DNA from: Rhizobiaceae bacterium
GTDB lineage: Bacteria > Pseudomonadota > Alphaproteobacteria > Rhizobiales > Rhizobiaceae
Length of the DNA stretch: 6,599 nucleotides
Reading direction: 5' to 3'
Assembly (NCBI GenBank): GCA_014380965.1
Contig: JACMIV010000080.1
Span: 1 to 6,599, forward strand
The notes beneath the pieces are model-generated. The model saw only the letters and a list, made by a program, of their open reading frames with translations. It made no database searches and was not told where the DNA came from. This document shows positions 1-5,447 of the stretch, piece by piece (the stretch's first letter is position 1; each line of letters opens with the position of its first letter). The position numbers and the translations under genes were made by a program.

Positions 1-145
1 CACAGGCGCGGCTCAGTATCGCCCTTTCCCCTGCAACATCTGCCGCCCCTTCCAAGACGCCGAGATAGGCTTTGGCCCGATCTTCGAGAAAGACCAGACG
101 CTGCTCTAGGCGGTGCGTTTCGATACCCGGGACAAAAATCTGCAT
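1..145 (-). CDS. Hypothetical protein, N-terminal part (runs off the left edge)
   Basis: A leftward frame opens with ATG at 145 and stays open to the window edge, giving 48 residues that begin MQIFVPGIETHRLEQRLVFL and continue as a charged, probably helical segment (LEDRAKAYLGVLEGAADVAG). I do not recognise the family. The start codon overlaps the stop of a preceding short frame as TGATG (147-143), an arrangement typical of translationally coupled genes. There is no strong Shine-Dalgarno of its own (only a CGGGAT-like stretch), which fits coupling. The bases and codons (CTA, ATA, TTG) look less GC-biased than the operon to the right, suggesting accessory DNA. The frame could still be chance, since only 145 bases are visible. 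Confidence 0.4.
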   Translation of the reverse strand, partial: MQIFVPGIETHRLEQRLVFLEDRAKAYLGVLEGAADVAGERAILSRAC

Positions 146-219
146 CAAAACAAATCCCGAAGATTGCTCAGGGCATCCAGCTCTATATAGGTAGGGTTAA
201 CGTAGACGAACTGCGGCAC
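145..219 (-). CDS. Possible small ORF overlapping the start of the left-edge gene
   Basis: A short leftward frame ends with TGA at 147-145, sharing its final A with the ATG of the left-edge frame. From the GTG at 219 it encodes 24 residues, starting VPQFVYVNPTYIELD and ending NLRDLF. From an ATG at 312 it would be 55 residues, but that upstream half is Arg/Pro-rich and overlaps the end of the neighbouring frame, so it looks like shadow. No good ribosome-binding site precedes GTG 219. It may be the tail of a broken gene rather than a true small protein. The main reason to list it is the TGATG junction. Confidence 0.2.
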   Translation of the reverse strand: MPQFVYVNPTYIELDALSNLRDLF

Positions 220-268
220 CGTCGCTGAGATACCGCTCCGCGAGGACAGTCCATGTCCATGCGCCGTC

Positions 269-698
269 CTAATTGGCGGCGATCGAGTCGGAGGTGGCCG
301 CAGCCTTCTCATGCAAGGCTCCCTTCGCCCGCTCGGCGATGTACGGATCGGGGTCCTGGCCTGCCTTCATTATGTCGCGGACGCGGTTCGCCAGTTCCTT
401 CACGTCGGCGACAGTGTAGAGAAGGCTGGGCGTCCTATCGTCAGCTTTGATCGTGCGCTGGACATCGCCCAGACGCTTGAACGCGCCGTTAAATTTCAAG
501 AACCACCCGCATGACTTGCCGGATGCCCGGATCGAAATGCCCGTGATTCCAACCTGAGTGAACACGAGAGCATTGCACGACGCATGCCGGACGTCGGCTT
601 CGGCAAGGGCTTGCTTGTAGACGCCGCCATTTAATCAGGTCTTCACAGTCGGCGTCGGGGGCCTCGGACTGGATATGACGTATCCAGTTCATATCCAC
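269..698 (-). pseudogene. Probable frameshifted hypothetical gene (about 142 aa if repaired)
   Basis: Two leftward frames abut. Frame one starts at GTG 698 (or ATG 692) and reads MDMNWIRHIQSEAPDADCED. Frame two is open from 634 to the TAG at 271-269 and contains NGGVYKQALAEADVRHASCN, then a helical, charged C-terminus (VADVKELANRVRDIMKAGQD, YIAERAKGALHEKAAA). Dropping one base from the A-run opposite 630-632 joins them as CEDLI-NGGVYKQ, giving about 142 residues. The first start available inside frame two is GTG 565 (98 residues), which would cut off a protein-like stretch lying upstream of it in the same frame. I do not recognise the family. Either this is a decayed accessory gene, or a sequencing indel, or only the 98-residue frame is real. 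Rare codons such as TTA and lower GC support foreign origin. Confidence 0.38.
666..697. promoter_or_regulatory. Two overlapping, mutually exclusive palindromes
   Basis: ACTGGATA (668-675) is perfectly complementary to TATCCAGT (681-688) around a 5-base loop. One outer G-T and one outer G-C pair extend it to 666/690. Nine bases TGGATATGA (670-678) are also perfectly complementary to TCATATCCA (689-697) around a 10-base loop. The two hairpins share bases and cannot form together. The site overlaps the first codons of the broken leftward gene, so it could be an operator or RNA switch at that gene's start. It could also be only a relic. No regulator is visible nearby. Confidence 0.3.
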
Positions 699-715
699 CG
701 CATGCGCCAGAATCT

Positions 716-772
716 AGCCGGCGGAGGCCGTTTTATGGCTCGGAGGTTCCGTCGGCGGGCTGATTTTTTTTT
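716..772 (+). terminator. Possible plus-strand intrinsic terminator against the tRNA end
   Basis: On the plus strand AGCC (716-719) can pair with GGCT (758-761), and GGCGGA (720-725) with TCCGTC (748-753), with one G-U pair and a 4-base bulge. A run of nine T (764-772) follows two bases later. This is the layout of a rho-independent terminator, although the stem is imperfect and the loop long. No convincing plus-strand gene lies upstream, so it would act on read-through or antisense transcripts running towards the tRNA gene. On the minus strand the tRNA CCA end runs directly into the complementary A-run. Confidence 0.3.
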
Positions 773-845
773 GGCTGGGGAACCTGGATTCGAACCAAGA
801 CTAGCGGAGTCAGAGTCCGCTGTTCTACCCTTAAACTATTCCCCA
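772..845 (-). tRNA. tRNA-Gln (anticodon CUG)
   Basis: Read on the minus strand, the 74 bases fold as a complete cloverleaf. The acceptor stem TGGGGAA pairs with TTCCCCA. The D-arm is GTTT/GAAC with loop AAGGGTA. The anticodon stem GCGGA/TCCGC encloses loop CTCTGAC, so the anticodon is CTG and reads CAG glutamine codons. A 4-base variable region TAGT follows. The T-arm CTTGG/CCAGG holds TTCGAAT. The discriminator is G and CCA is encoded in the DNA. U1-A72 and G73 are usual for bacterial glutamine tRNAs. In a high-GC genome the CUG isoacceptor serves the favoured codon CAG. The gene is transcribed leftward, away from ppx, and its 3' end faces the accessory-looking DNA, the side where tRNA-targeting elements integrate. 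Confidence 0.95.
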
Positions 846-886
846 GCATCGAGCTCGCGTGCCAAAACGATGCGAGTCCGAAGTCG

Positions 887-915
887 GTATAACGTCACTC
901 GGTCTTCATGGGAAC
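887..915 (-). promoter_or_regulatory. Possible sigma-70-type promoter for tRNA-Gln
   Basis: On the minus strand GTTCCC (915-910) is followed after 17 bases by TTATAC (892-887), a fair -10 box with a weak -35. Transcription would begin near 880 and leave a 5' leader of about 35 bases before the mature tRNA, to be removed by RNase P. Within that leader GCATCG (873-868) can pair with CGATGC (851-846) directly at the tRNA 5' end. The match is loose and alphaproteobacterial promoters are variable, so the assignment is weak. Confidence 0.25.
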
Positions 916-994
916 CCGGTGACCCCAAAATTTCGGATGGCGGGCTTTGCCGTCCGTGTCTGAGGGGGTGGCGCTCTGTCGGACAGGGGCACCC

Positions 995-1037
995 TTGTGC
1001 TTGGCCCTTGGGTTGATACACTTGCGATCAACCAAGG
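995..1037 (+). promoter_or_regulatory. Promoter-like sequence overlapping a bulged hairpin upstream of ppx
   Basis: TTGTGC (995-1000) and TACACT (1017-1022), 16 bases apart, resemble a -35/-10 pair for ppx. An inverted repeat spans the -10: CCTTGGGTTGAT (1006-1017) is complementary to ATCAACCAAGG (1027-1037), 11 pairs with one bulged G and a 9-base loop. The right arm carries AACCAAGG, repeated head-to-tail at 1030-1037 and 1038-1045, so the left arm has two possible partners. This could be an operator over the promoter or, if transcription starts upstream, a leader hairpin about 54 bases before the ppx start. The rest of the 846-1090 spacer shows no gene. Confidence 0.3.
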
Positions 1038-1090
1038 AACCAAGGCGCTGGGGCCAGCCTCTACGGGCCGCTCGGCGCCGGAGAGACATT

Positions 1091-2977
1091 GTGAGCATTG
1101 ATGACGTCGACAGGAGACTGCATGCGCCGTCCAGCCTAGACCGGCAAGCGATAAAGCGCTCGCACACGCGGCCGGAGCGCAGCAGGGCGGAGGCGATGCC
1201 GTCGTCCGAAGGTCAACAGCACGATTCCGCAGGACCGGAAGCTCTGGGGCCGGGCGAATTGCGGCGGGACCGGGACGGCGACGGATCCCGGAACGGTGCG
1301 GACGCAAGGGATCCGGGTTCGGCAATCACGATTGGCGAGACTGCGATGGTCGGCGCGGCCACGGCGGGAAATCAAAAGTTGCCTACTGAACGGACGCTCG
1401 GTCGTCAGGACGCGGCGCGGGACGACGAAGCTATCGCCCCGGGTCGCCTGTCCAAGCGGCAGAAGCGCCGTCGCCGCAAAGGTGCAGCGCCGGCAGCGGA
1501 GGCTTTGGGCAGCGATGGGATGAGTCCCGGTGCCTCCTCGGGAGCGATGAGCGCGTCCTCGCCGTCTTCTGGATCGCCGAGGCCGAAGACCCACGGTCCG
1601 CCCCGGCGGGGACAGACGAGGAATGGGCCGGCGCAGAACAGATCGGTCCAGGATGCATCGGTCTCTGACCCCACGGCGGAGCATGCATCCCCCCGTTCGC
1701 GAAAGCGTCGTCGTCGCGCCGGAGGCGGCGCACGGACTGCGGCGGAGGCCATCGTTCCGAAGGTCGTGGCATCGGAGGCCACCTCGGCCGATCGCCGCGG
1801 TGTCGCGCAAGACAGGCCGGCACCGCCAGCGCCAGCACCGTCATACTCGTCCGGGGCGTCGACGAACGAGTGCCCGGCCGCTTCCTCGGGCACGCCTCTT
1901 TCCTCGGCGCATCGCCCGTCCGAGGATGTCGCCGAGGCGGATCGTTCGAAGCCGCCTGCCTATGCTGCGCTCGATCTCGGTACCAACAATTGCCGGCTGC
2001 TCGTCGCCGTGCCGACCCGTCCCGGCCAATTTCGTGTCATCGACGCCTTCTCGCGAATCGTGCGCCTCGGCGAGGGGCTGAGCCGCACGGGACGGCTGGC
2101 GGCGCCGGCCATGGACCGGGCGATCGCGGCCTTGACTGTCTGCGCCCAGAAGCTCTCGGCCCGCAGCGTCGCCGGCGCCCGCCTGATCGCGACGGAGGCC
2201 TGCCGGGCCGCTGCAAACGGCGAAGAGTTCATCGAGCGGGTGAAGCGCGAGACGGGTCTCGACCTCGAGATCGTCAGTCGTGAGACGGAGGCCCGGCTTG
2301 CCGTTTCCGGCTGCGGTTCGCTGGTCGACCGCTCCGCCAAGGGCGCCGTCCTCTTCGACATCGGCGGCGGTTCCTCGGAGATCGCGCTCCTCGATCTGAG
2401 GCGCGGCTATTCCCGCCGGCTTTCGAACCACATCGTCGCTTGGACCTCGCTCCAGGTCGGCGTCGTGACGCTCGCCGAGCGGTACGGTGGGCGGGACGTG
2501 ACGCCGGCGCTCTTCGAGGCGATGATCGCCGAGGTCGAGGGGATGATCGCAGGCTTTGCCGGGCGCGATGCGCTGAAGGACATCGTCGGTGGCGAGAACT
2601 TCCACCTTCTCGGCACCTCAGGCACCGTCACCACGCTTGCCGGCGTCCATCTCGGGCTCGAACGCTACGACCGACGGCAGGTCGACGGACTCTGGCTGTC
2701 GGATGTCGAGGCGAGCGAACTCGTCGCCCGCATTGCCGGCTGGAGCTTCGAGGAACGCGTCGCGAACCCATGCATCGGCAGCGACCGTGCCGATCTGGTG
2801 CTTGCCGGCTGCGCCATCCTCGAAGCGATCCGCCGCGTCTGGCCGGCTCCCAGACTTCGCGTCGCCGATCGCGGACTGCGCGAGGGACTTTTGAGCGAAA
2901 TGATGGTAGCCGACGGCGTCTGGCGCCGCGGCGCGCTTTCCACCGCGACGGACAGGCACCAGAGGACGATGGCATGA
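1091..2977 (+). CDS. ppx: Ppx/GppA family phosphatase with long basic N-terminal tail
   Basis: The family hydrolyses inorganic polyphosphate from its end and/or converts pppGpp to ppGpp, in the cytoplasm. From GTG 1091 the product is 628 residues. GTG 1091 is preceded by GGAGAG with a 5-base spacer. The frame is open back to TTG 947, but that stretch holds the promoter-like site. ATG 1196 has GGAGG only 2 bases away. The ASKHA core starts near residue 290: LDLGTNN phosphate-1 loop (about 294-300), RETEARL with the likely catalytic glutamate region (397-403), DIGGGSSE phosphate-2 loop (423-430) and GTSGT (508-512). It ends shortly after the ADRGLREG segment, so the C-terminal HD-like domain of E. 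coli Ppx is absent, as in short two-domain Ppx proteins. Residues 1-285 are low-complexity Ser/Pro/Ala/Arg with basic clusters KRQKRRRRK (122-130) and RSRKRRRR (202-209). It lies upstream of rlmE, as usual in Hyphomicrobiales. Polyphosphatase versus pppGpp activity cannot be told from sequence. Confidence 0.93.
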   Translation: MSIDDVDRRLHAPSSLDRQAIKRSHTRPERSRAEAMPSSEGQQHDSAGPEALGPGELRRDRDGDGSRNGADARDPGSAITIGETAMVGAATAGNQKLPTERTLGRQDAARDDEAIAPGRLSKRQKRRRRKGAAPAAEALGSDGMSPGASSGAMSASSPSSGSPRPKTHGPPRRGQTRNGPAQNRSVQDASVSDPTAEHASPRSRKRRRRAGGGARTAAEAIVPKVVASEATSADRRGVAQDRPAPPAPAPSYSSGASTNECPAASSGTPLSSAHRPSEDVAEADRSKPPAYAALDLGTNNCRLLVAVPTRPGQFRVIDAFSRIVRLGEGLSRTGRLAAPAMDRAIAALTVCAQKLSARSVAGARLIATEACRAAANGEEFIERVKRETGLDLEIVSRETEARLAVSGCGSLVDRSAKGAVLFDIGGGSSEIALLDLRRGYSRRLSNHIVAWTSLQVGVVTLAERYGGRDVTPALFEAMIAEVEGMIAGFAGRDALKDIVGGENFHLLGTSGTVTTLAGVHLGLERYDRRQVDGLWLSDVEASELVARIAGWSFEERVANPCIGSDRADLVLAGCAILEAIRRVWPAPRLRVADRGLREGLLSEMMVADGVWRRGALSTATDRHQRTMA

Positions 2978-3004
2978 CGAGACGCTGGGCATGACGAGAC
3001 GGCG
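2971..3004 (+). repeat. Tandem 17-bp duplication at the ppx-rlmE junction
   Basis: The 17-base unit at 2971-2987 is repeated at 2988-3004 with two mismatches. The first 14 bases, GGCATGACGAGACG, are identical in both copies. The first copy contains the ppx stop codon (TGA 2975-2977). Because 17 is not a multiple of three, each copy moves the ATGA box into a new frame. This looks like a local slippage duplication that lengthened the intergenic gap. Confidence 0.9.
2974..2994 (+). CDS. Mini-ORF 1 of the ppx-rlmE junction (MTRRWA)
   Basis: ATG 2974 overlaps the ppx stop as ATGA and is preceded by AGAGGA (2961-2966) with a 7-base spacer, the best ribosome-binding site in the junction. The frame encodes MTRRWA and stops at TGA 2992-2994, which itself overlaps the next ATG as ATGA. 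It is too short for a folded protein. If translated, its role would be to pass ribosomes onward. Evidence is positional only. Confidence 0.3.
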   Translation: MTRRWA

Positions 3005-3023
3005 GATGGGCTTGCGGCGATGA
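2991..3023 (+). CDS. Mini-ORF 2 of the ppx-rlmE junction ([10 protein letters not shown])
   Basis: ATG 2991 lies in the second copy of the 17-bp repeat and encodes [10 protein letters not shown], stopping at TGA 3021-3023. That stop overlaps the rlmE start (ATG 3020) as ATGA. ppx, mini-ORF 1, mini-ORF 2 and rlmE thus form a continuous chain of three 4-base overlaps stepping through all three frames. The five arginines use AGA, CGG, CGG, CGG and CGA. Whether it is translated cannot be known from sequence; a ribosome-coupling or leader role is inferred. Confidence 0.3.
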   Translation: MTRRRMGLRR

Positions 3024-3760
3024 GCGGCGGCCGGGGTGACGACCGCGGCCTGACCGTGCGCGTGAAGAAGGGGAAGCTCAAGGCCTCTTCGCGCGCCTGG
3101 CTGGAGCGGCACCTGAACGACCCTTACGTTCGTCGCTCGAAGGCCGACGGCTACCGCTCCCGCGCGGCGTACAAGCTGACCGAGATCGACGATCGCTACA
3201 AGCTGCTGAAACGCGGGATGCGGATCGTCGATCTCGGCGCTGCGCCCGGCGGCTGGACGCAGGTTGCGGTCGAGCGCGTCGCGTCTGCCTCCTCCGAGGG
3301 TCGCATCGTCGCGATCGACTATCTCCCCGTCGATCGGATCCCGGGCGCGACGATCCTCGAACTCGACTTCCTCGACGAGACGGCGCCGCAGAAGCTTCTC
3401 GACGCGCTCGACGGCGATCCCGACATCGTCCTGTCCGATATGGCCTCGCCCACGACAGGCCACCGCCGGACCGATCACCTGAGGACGATGCACCTTTGCG
3501 AAGTGGCAGCAGATTTTGCCGTCCGCGTCCTGAAGCCCGGTGGTCATTTCCTCACCAAGACCTTCCAGGGCGGGACGGAGAACGACCTGCTATCGATGCT
3601 GAAGAAGAATTTCACCAGCGTCCACCACGTGAAGCCGCCGGCAAGCCGCGAGGATTCCGTCGAGCTGTACCTGCTCGCCAAAGGGTTTCGAGGGCGGCGG
3701 GACGAGGCTGCGGAGGACGCTGCGGACGATGATGAAACCAACGGCGGGACGATCCTGTAA
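3020..3760 (+). CDS. rlmE: 23S rRNA (uridine-2552) 2'-O-methyltransferase RlmE
   Basis: RlmE (RrmJ/FtsJ) uses S-adenosylmethionine to methylate the ribose of U2552 in the 23S A-loop, late in 50S assembly. The 246-residue product has the full family layout. SRAAYKL carries Lys52, [14 protein letters not shown] (70-83) is the SAM loop, [11 protein letters not shown] carries Asp140, TKTFQG carries Lys180 and [11 protein letters not shown] carries Glu215. Spacings 88, 40 and 35 match the E. coli K38-D124-K164-E199 tetrad. It is longer than E. coli RlmE (209) by a basic N-terminal extension and an acidic C-terminal tail rich in Asp/Glu. ATG 3020 is the only normal start codon (ATG, GTG or TTG) in frame after the ppx stop. 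It lacks a strong Shine-Dalgarno but overlaps a mini-ORF stop, suggesting coupled translation in the ppx operon. Confidence 0.97.
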   Translation: MSGGRGDDRGLTVRVKKGKLKASSRAWLERHLNDPYVRRSKADGYRSRAAYKLTEIDDRYKLLKRGMRIVDLGAAPGGWTQVAVERVASASSEGRIVAIDYLPVDRIPGATILELDFLDETAPQKLLDALDGDPDIVLSDMASPTTGHRRTDHLRTMHLCEVAADFAVRVLKPGGHFLTKTFQGGTENDLLSMLKKNFTSVHHVKPPASREDSVELYLLAKGFRGRRDEAAEDAADDDETNGGTIL

Positions 3761-3775
3761 CGCACTGCGGCCCGT

Positions 3776-5164
3776 CTACTCCGCCGGAACCTCCCGGCCG
3801 GATATCGCAGCGCCGGCTTCCTTCGGCATGTGAACGAAGGCCAGTGCCGCGAGCATCGTGATGACCCCGACGATCATGAAGGCGGCGTGGAAGTCGGCAA
3901 GCGAGGAGACGCCGGTGTCGCCGAGGAGGAGGCCGACCTCGAGGATCGCGCCGGCGACGGCGACGCCCGTCGCGATGGCGATCTGCTGGAAGGCGGCGAG
4001 CATCGAGGTCGCGTCACCGGTCTTTTCCTCCGGAACGTCCGCGAAGGCGAGCACGTTGATCGAGGTGAAGAAGAGCGAGCGGAAGAAGCCGCCGACGAGA
4101 AGCAGCACCACGAGCACGGCGACGGGCGTCTGCGGCTCGTAGAAGCCGATCATCACCATGAACGCGCCGCCGACGATCCCGGTGCCGATCAGCGTCGTGC
4201 GAAAGCCGAAGCGCTTGAGGATCGGCTTGGCGAGGAGCTTCATCGCCATCGCTCCACCGATCGATGCGGCGCTGACGAGCCCCGACTCGAGCGGCGTGTA
4301 GCCGAAGGCGAGCTGCAGCATCAGCGGGAAGAGGAAGGGCACCGCGCCGGCCCCGATCCGGAACACCGCCCCGCCGACGATTGCCGCCCTCAGCGTCGCG
4401 ATCTTCAGAAGCCGGAGTTCGACGACCGGACGCTCTTTGCGGGAGGCGTGGCGAACGTAGAAGAGCGCGGCGACCGAACCGAGCACGACCATGGCAACGC
4501 CGAGAACGGGCGGCAGCGCCGGAAGGGAGACGACCGAAAGGCCGAAGACGATGCCGGCGCAGGCTAGGCCCGACAGGGCGAATCCCTTCCAGTCGAAGGT
4601 GATGCCTGGCACCCTCTCGACGAAGGGCAGGAAGCGCGTGGCGAGCAGGATGCCGGCGATCCCTATCGGAAGGTTGATGAAGAAGATCCAGCGCCAGTCC
4701 GCATAGGTCGCGATGGCGCCCCCGATCGGCGGGCCGACGAGCGGGCCGACAAGCGCTGGGATCGAGAACCAGGCCATCGCCGAGACGAGATCCGAGCGCG
4801 GCACGGCGCGCACGAGGAGGAGGCGCCCGACCGGCGTCATCATCGCCCCACCCATCCCTTGCAGGAAGCGCGCAGCGACGAAGGCTTCCAACGTGCTCGC
4901 GAAGGCGCAGGCCATGGAGCCGAGAACGAAGACCGCGATCGCCCAGCGAAAGATCGTCTTCGCCCCGAACCTGTCCGCCATGCGGCCGGAGATCGGGATG
5001 AAGACGGCGAGCGCGACATAGTAGCTCGTCAGGGCGAGCTTCAGCGCGATCGGGCTCGTGCCGAGGTCGCGGGCGATCGTCGCCAGCGCGGTCGCGATCA
5101 CGGTGGAGTCCATGTTTTCCATGAACAGGGCAACGGCGAGAACGATGGGAACGATGCGTTTCAA
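3776..5164 (-). CDS. MFS drug exporter, DHA2 family (MdtD-like)
   Basis: A proton-driven inner-membrane exporter of the DHA2 (14-TM) branch of the major facilitator superfamily. From TTG 5164 it is 462 residues, close to E. coli MdtD (about 470). Residues 4-27 give TM1 with MENMDSTVIATAL (motif D1, Asp19). GRMADRFGAKT (60-70) is motif A between TM2 and TM3. RFLQGMGGAMMTP (99-111) is motif B. GPLVGPPIGG (140-149) is the antiporter motif C. WRWIFFINLPIG follows, then further hydrophobic segments to the C-terminus. The frame is open to 5353, but the extra 63 residues are Arg-rich and soluble. TTG 5164 places MKRIVPIVLAVALFM at the N-terminus and has CGAGG 5 bases upstream. It converges on rlmE with 15 bp between stops and no obvious terminator. 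Substrate is unknown and no regulator gene adjoins it. Confidence 0.93.
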   Translation of the reverse strand: MKRIVPIVLAVALFMENMDSTVIATALATIARDLGTSPIALKLALTSYYVALAVFIPISGRMADRFGAKTIFRWAIAVFVLGSMACAFASTLEAFVAARFLQGMGGAMMTPVGRLLLVRAVPRSDLVSAMAWFSIPALVGPLVGPPIGGAIATYADWRWIFFINLPIGIAGILLATRFLPFVERVPGITFDWKGFALSGLACAGIVFGLSVVSLPALPPVLGVAMVVLGSVAALFYVRHASRKERPVVELRLLKIATLRAAIVGGAVFRIGAGAVPFLFPLMLQLAFGYTPLESGLVSAASIGGAMAMKLLAKPILKRFGFRTTLIGTGIVGGAFMVMIGFYEPQTPVAVLVVLLLVGGFFRSLFFTSINVLAFADVPEEKTGDATSMLAAFQQIAIATGVAVAGAILEVGLLLGDTGVSSLADFHAAFMIVGVITMLAALAFVHMPKEAGAAISGREVPAE

Positions 5165-5235
5165 GACGACCTCGAGGACGATAGCGAGCCGGGTTCCGTA
5201 AGCTCGCCTGTGCGAATAGCGCGGCCCTGCCTTAG

Positions 5236-5260
5236 GCCTTCGTTCGCCAGCGAGGAAGGC
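5236..5260 (-). promoter_or_regulatory. Imperfect hairpin in the leader region of the MFS gene
   Basis: GCCTTC (5236-5241) pairs with GAAGGC (5255-5260), and inside it TCG (5244-5246) pairs with CGA (5251-5253) around a CCAG loop. It lies about 72-96 bases upstream of the MFS start. On the minus strand a TTGAC (5270-5266) sits just upstream, but no matching -10 box is clear. It could be a leader stem-loop, an operator or chance in GC-rich DNA. Confidence 0.2.
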
Positions 5261-5392
5261 GCCGAAGTCAACTCGTCGTGTTTCGATCTTGCACCGACGA
5301 CGGAGGCGTCCACGTTGCCGCAGGGTGAACCAGGCAGCACCGGCGTATCCCAAAACTCACGCTATGCCGCCTGACACTCGCAGCCTTGTACG

Positions 5393-5409
5393 AGCGGGTT
5401 GTTCCCGCT
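5393..5409 (+). promoter_or_regulatory. Short perfect hairpin upstream of the MBL hydrolase gene
   Basis: AGCGGG (5393-5398) and CCCGCT (5404-5409) pair perfectly around TTGTT, with a further G-T pair outside. The hairpin ends 38 bases before ATG 5448. The few pyrimidines after it are too poor for a terminator, so a 5' leader hairpin or a small operator is more likely. The remainder of the 5165-5447 divergent spacer shows no gene and no clear consensus promoter in either direction. Confidence 0.25.
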
Positions 5410-5435
5410 TTCATCCTTCCGACGTCACCCTCCAT

Positions 5436-5440
5436 GGGAG
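5436..5440 (+). promoter_or_regulatory. Ribosome-binding site fixing the MBL start
   Basis: GGGAG lies 7 bases before ATG 5448. It decides the start, because the frame is open back to 5289 and earlier starts would bury the Tat signal inside the protein. The site also lies inside a 5-codon frame (ATG 5434, MGASR) whose TGA overlaps ATG 5448. Confidence 0.65.
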
Positions 5441-5447
5441 CATCACG

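Noticed and set aside
675..1016. Plus-strand 113-codon frame through the tRNA region
   Set aside because: It runs antisense across a complete tRNA gene and its residues match that DNA rather than a protein family.
947..1090. Upstream extension of Ppx to TTG 947
   Set aside because: TTG 947 has no good ribosome site, and the stretch contains the promoter-like box and hairpin. GTG 1091 has GGAGAG at 5 bases.
1136..1893. Several minus-strand frames of 137-224 codons over the ppx N-terminal tail
   Set aside because: Arg/Pro/Ala-rich shadows with no domain or ribosome site; the tail's GC-rich codons keep all frames open.
2618..3547. Minus-strand frame of 309 codons spanning the ppx end and rlmE
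   Set aside because: It crosses two well-supported genes and shows no recognisable motif.
3830..4567. Long plus-strand frame (245 codons) opposite the exporter gene
   Set aside because: Its Glu/Asp/His/Arg-rich, low-complexity product is the usual mirror of hydrophobic membrane codons in GC-rich DNA. The opposite strand carries all MFS motifs.
5165..5353. N-terminal extension of the exporter to 5353
   Set aside because: The added residues are Arg-rich and soluble, unlike DHA2 N-termini. TTG 5164 starts directly before TM1 with a ribosome site.
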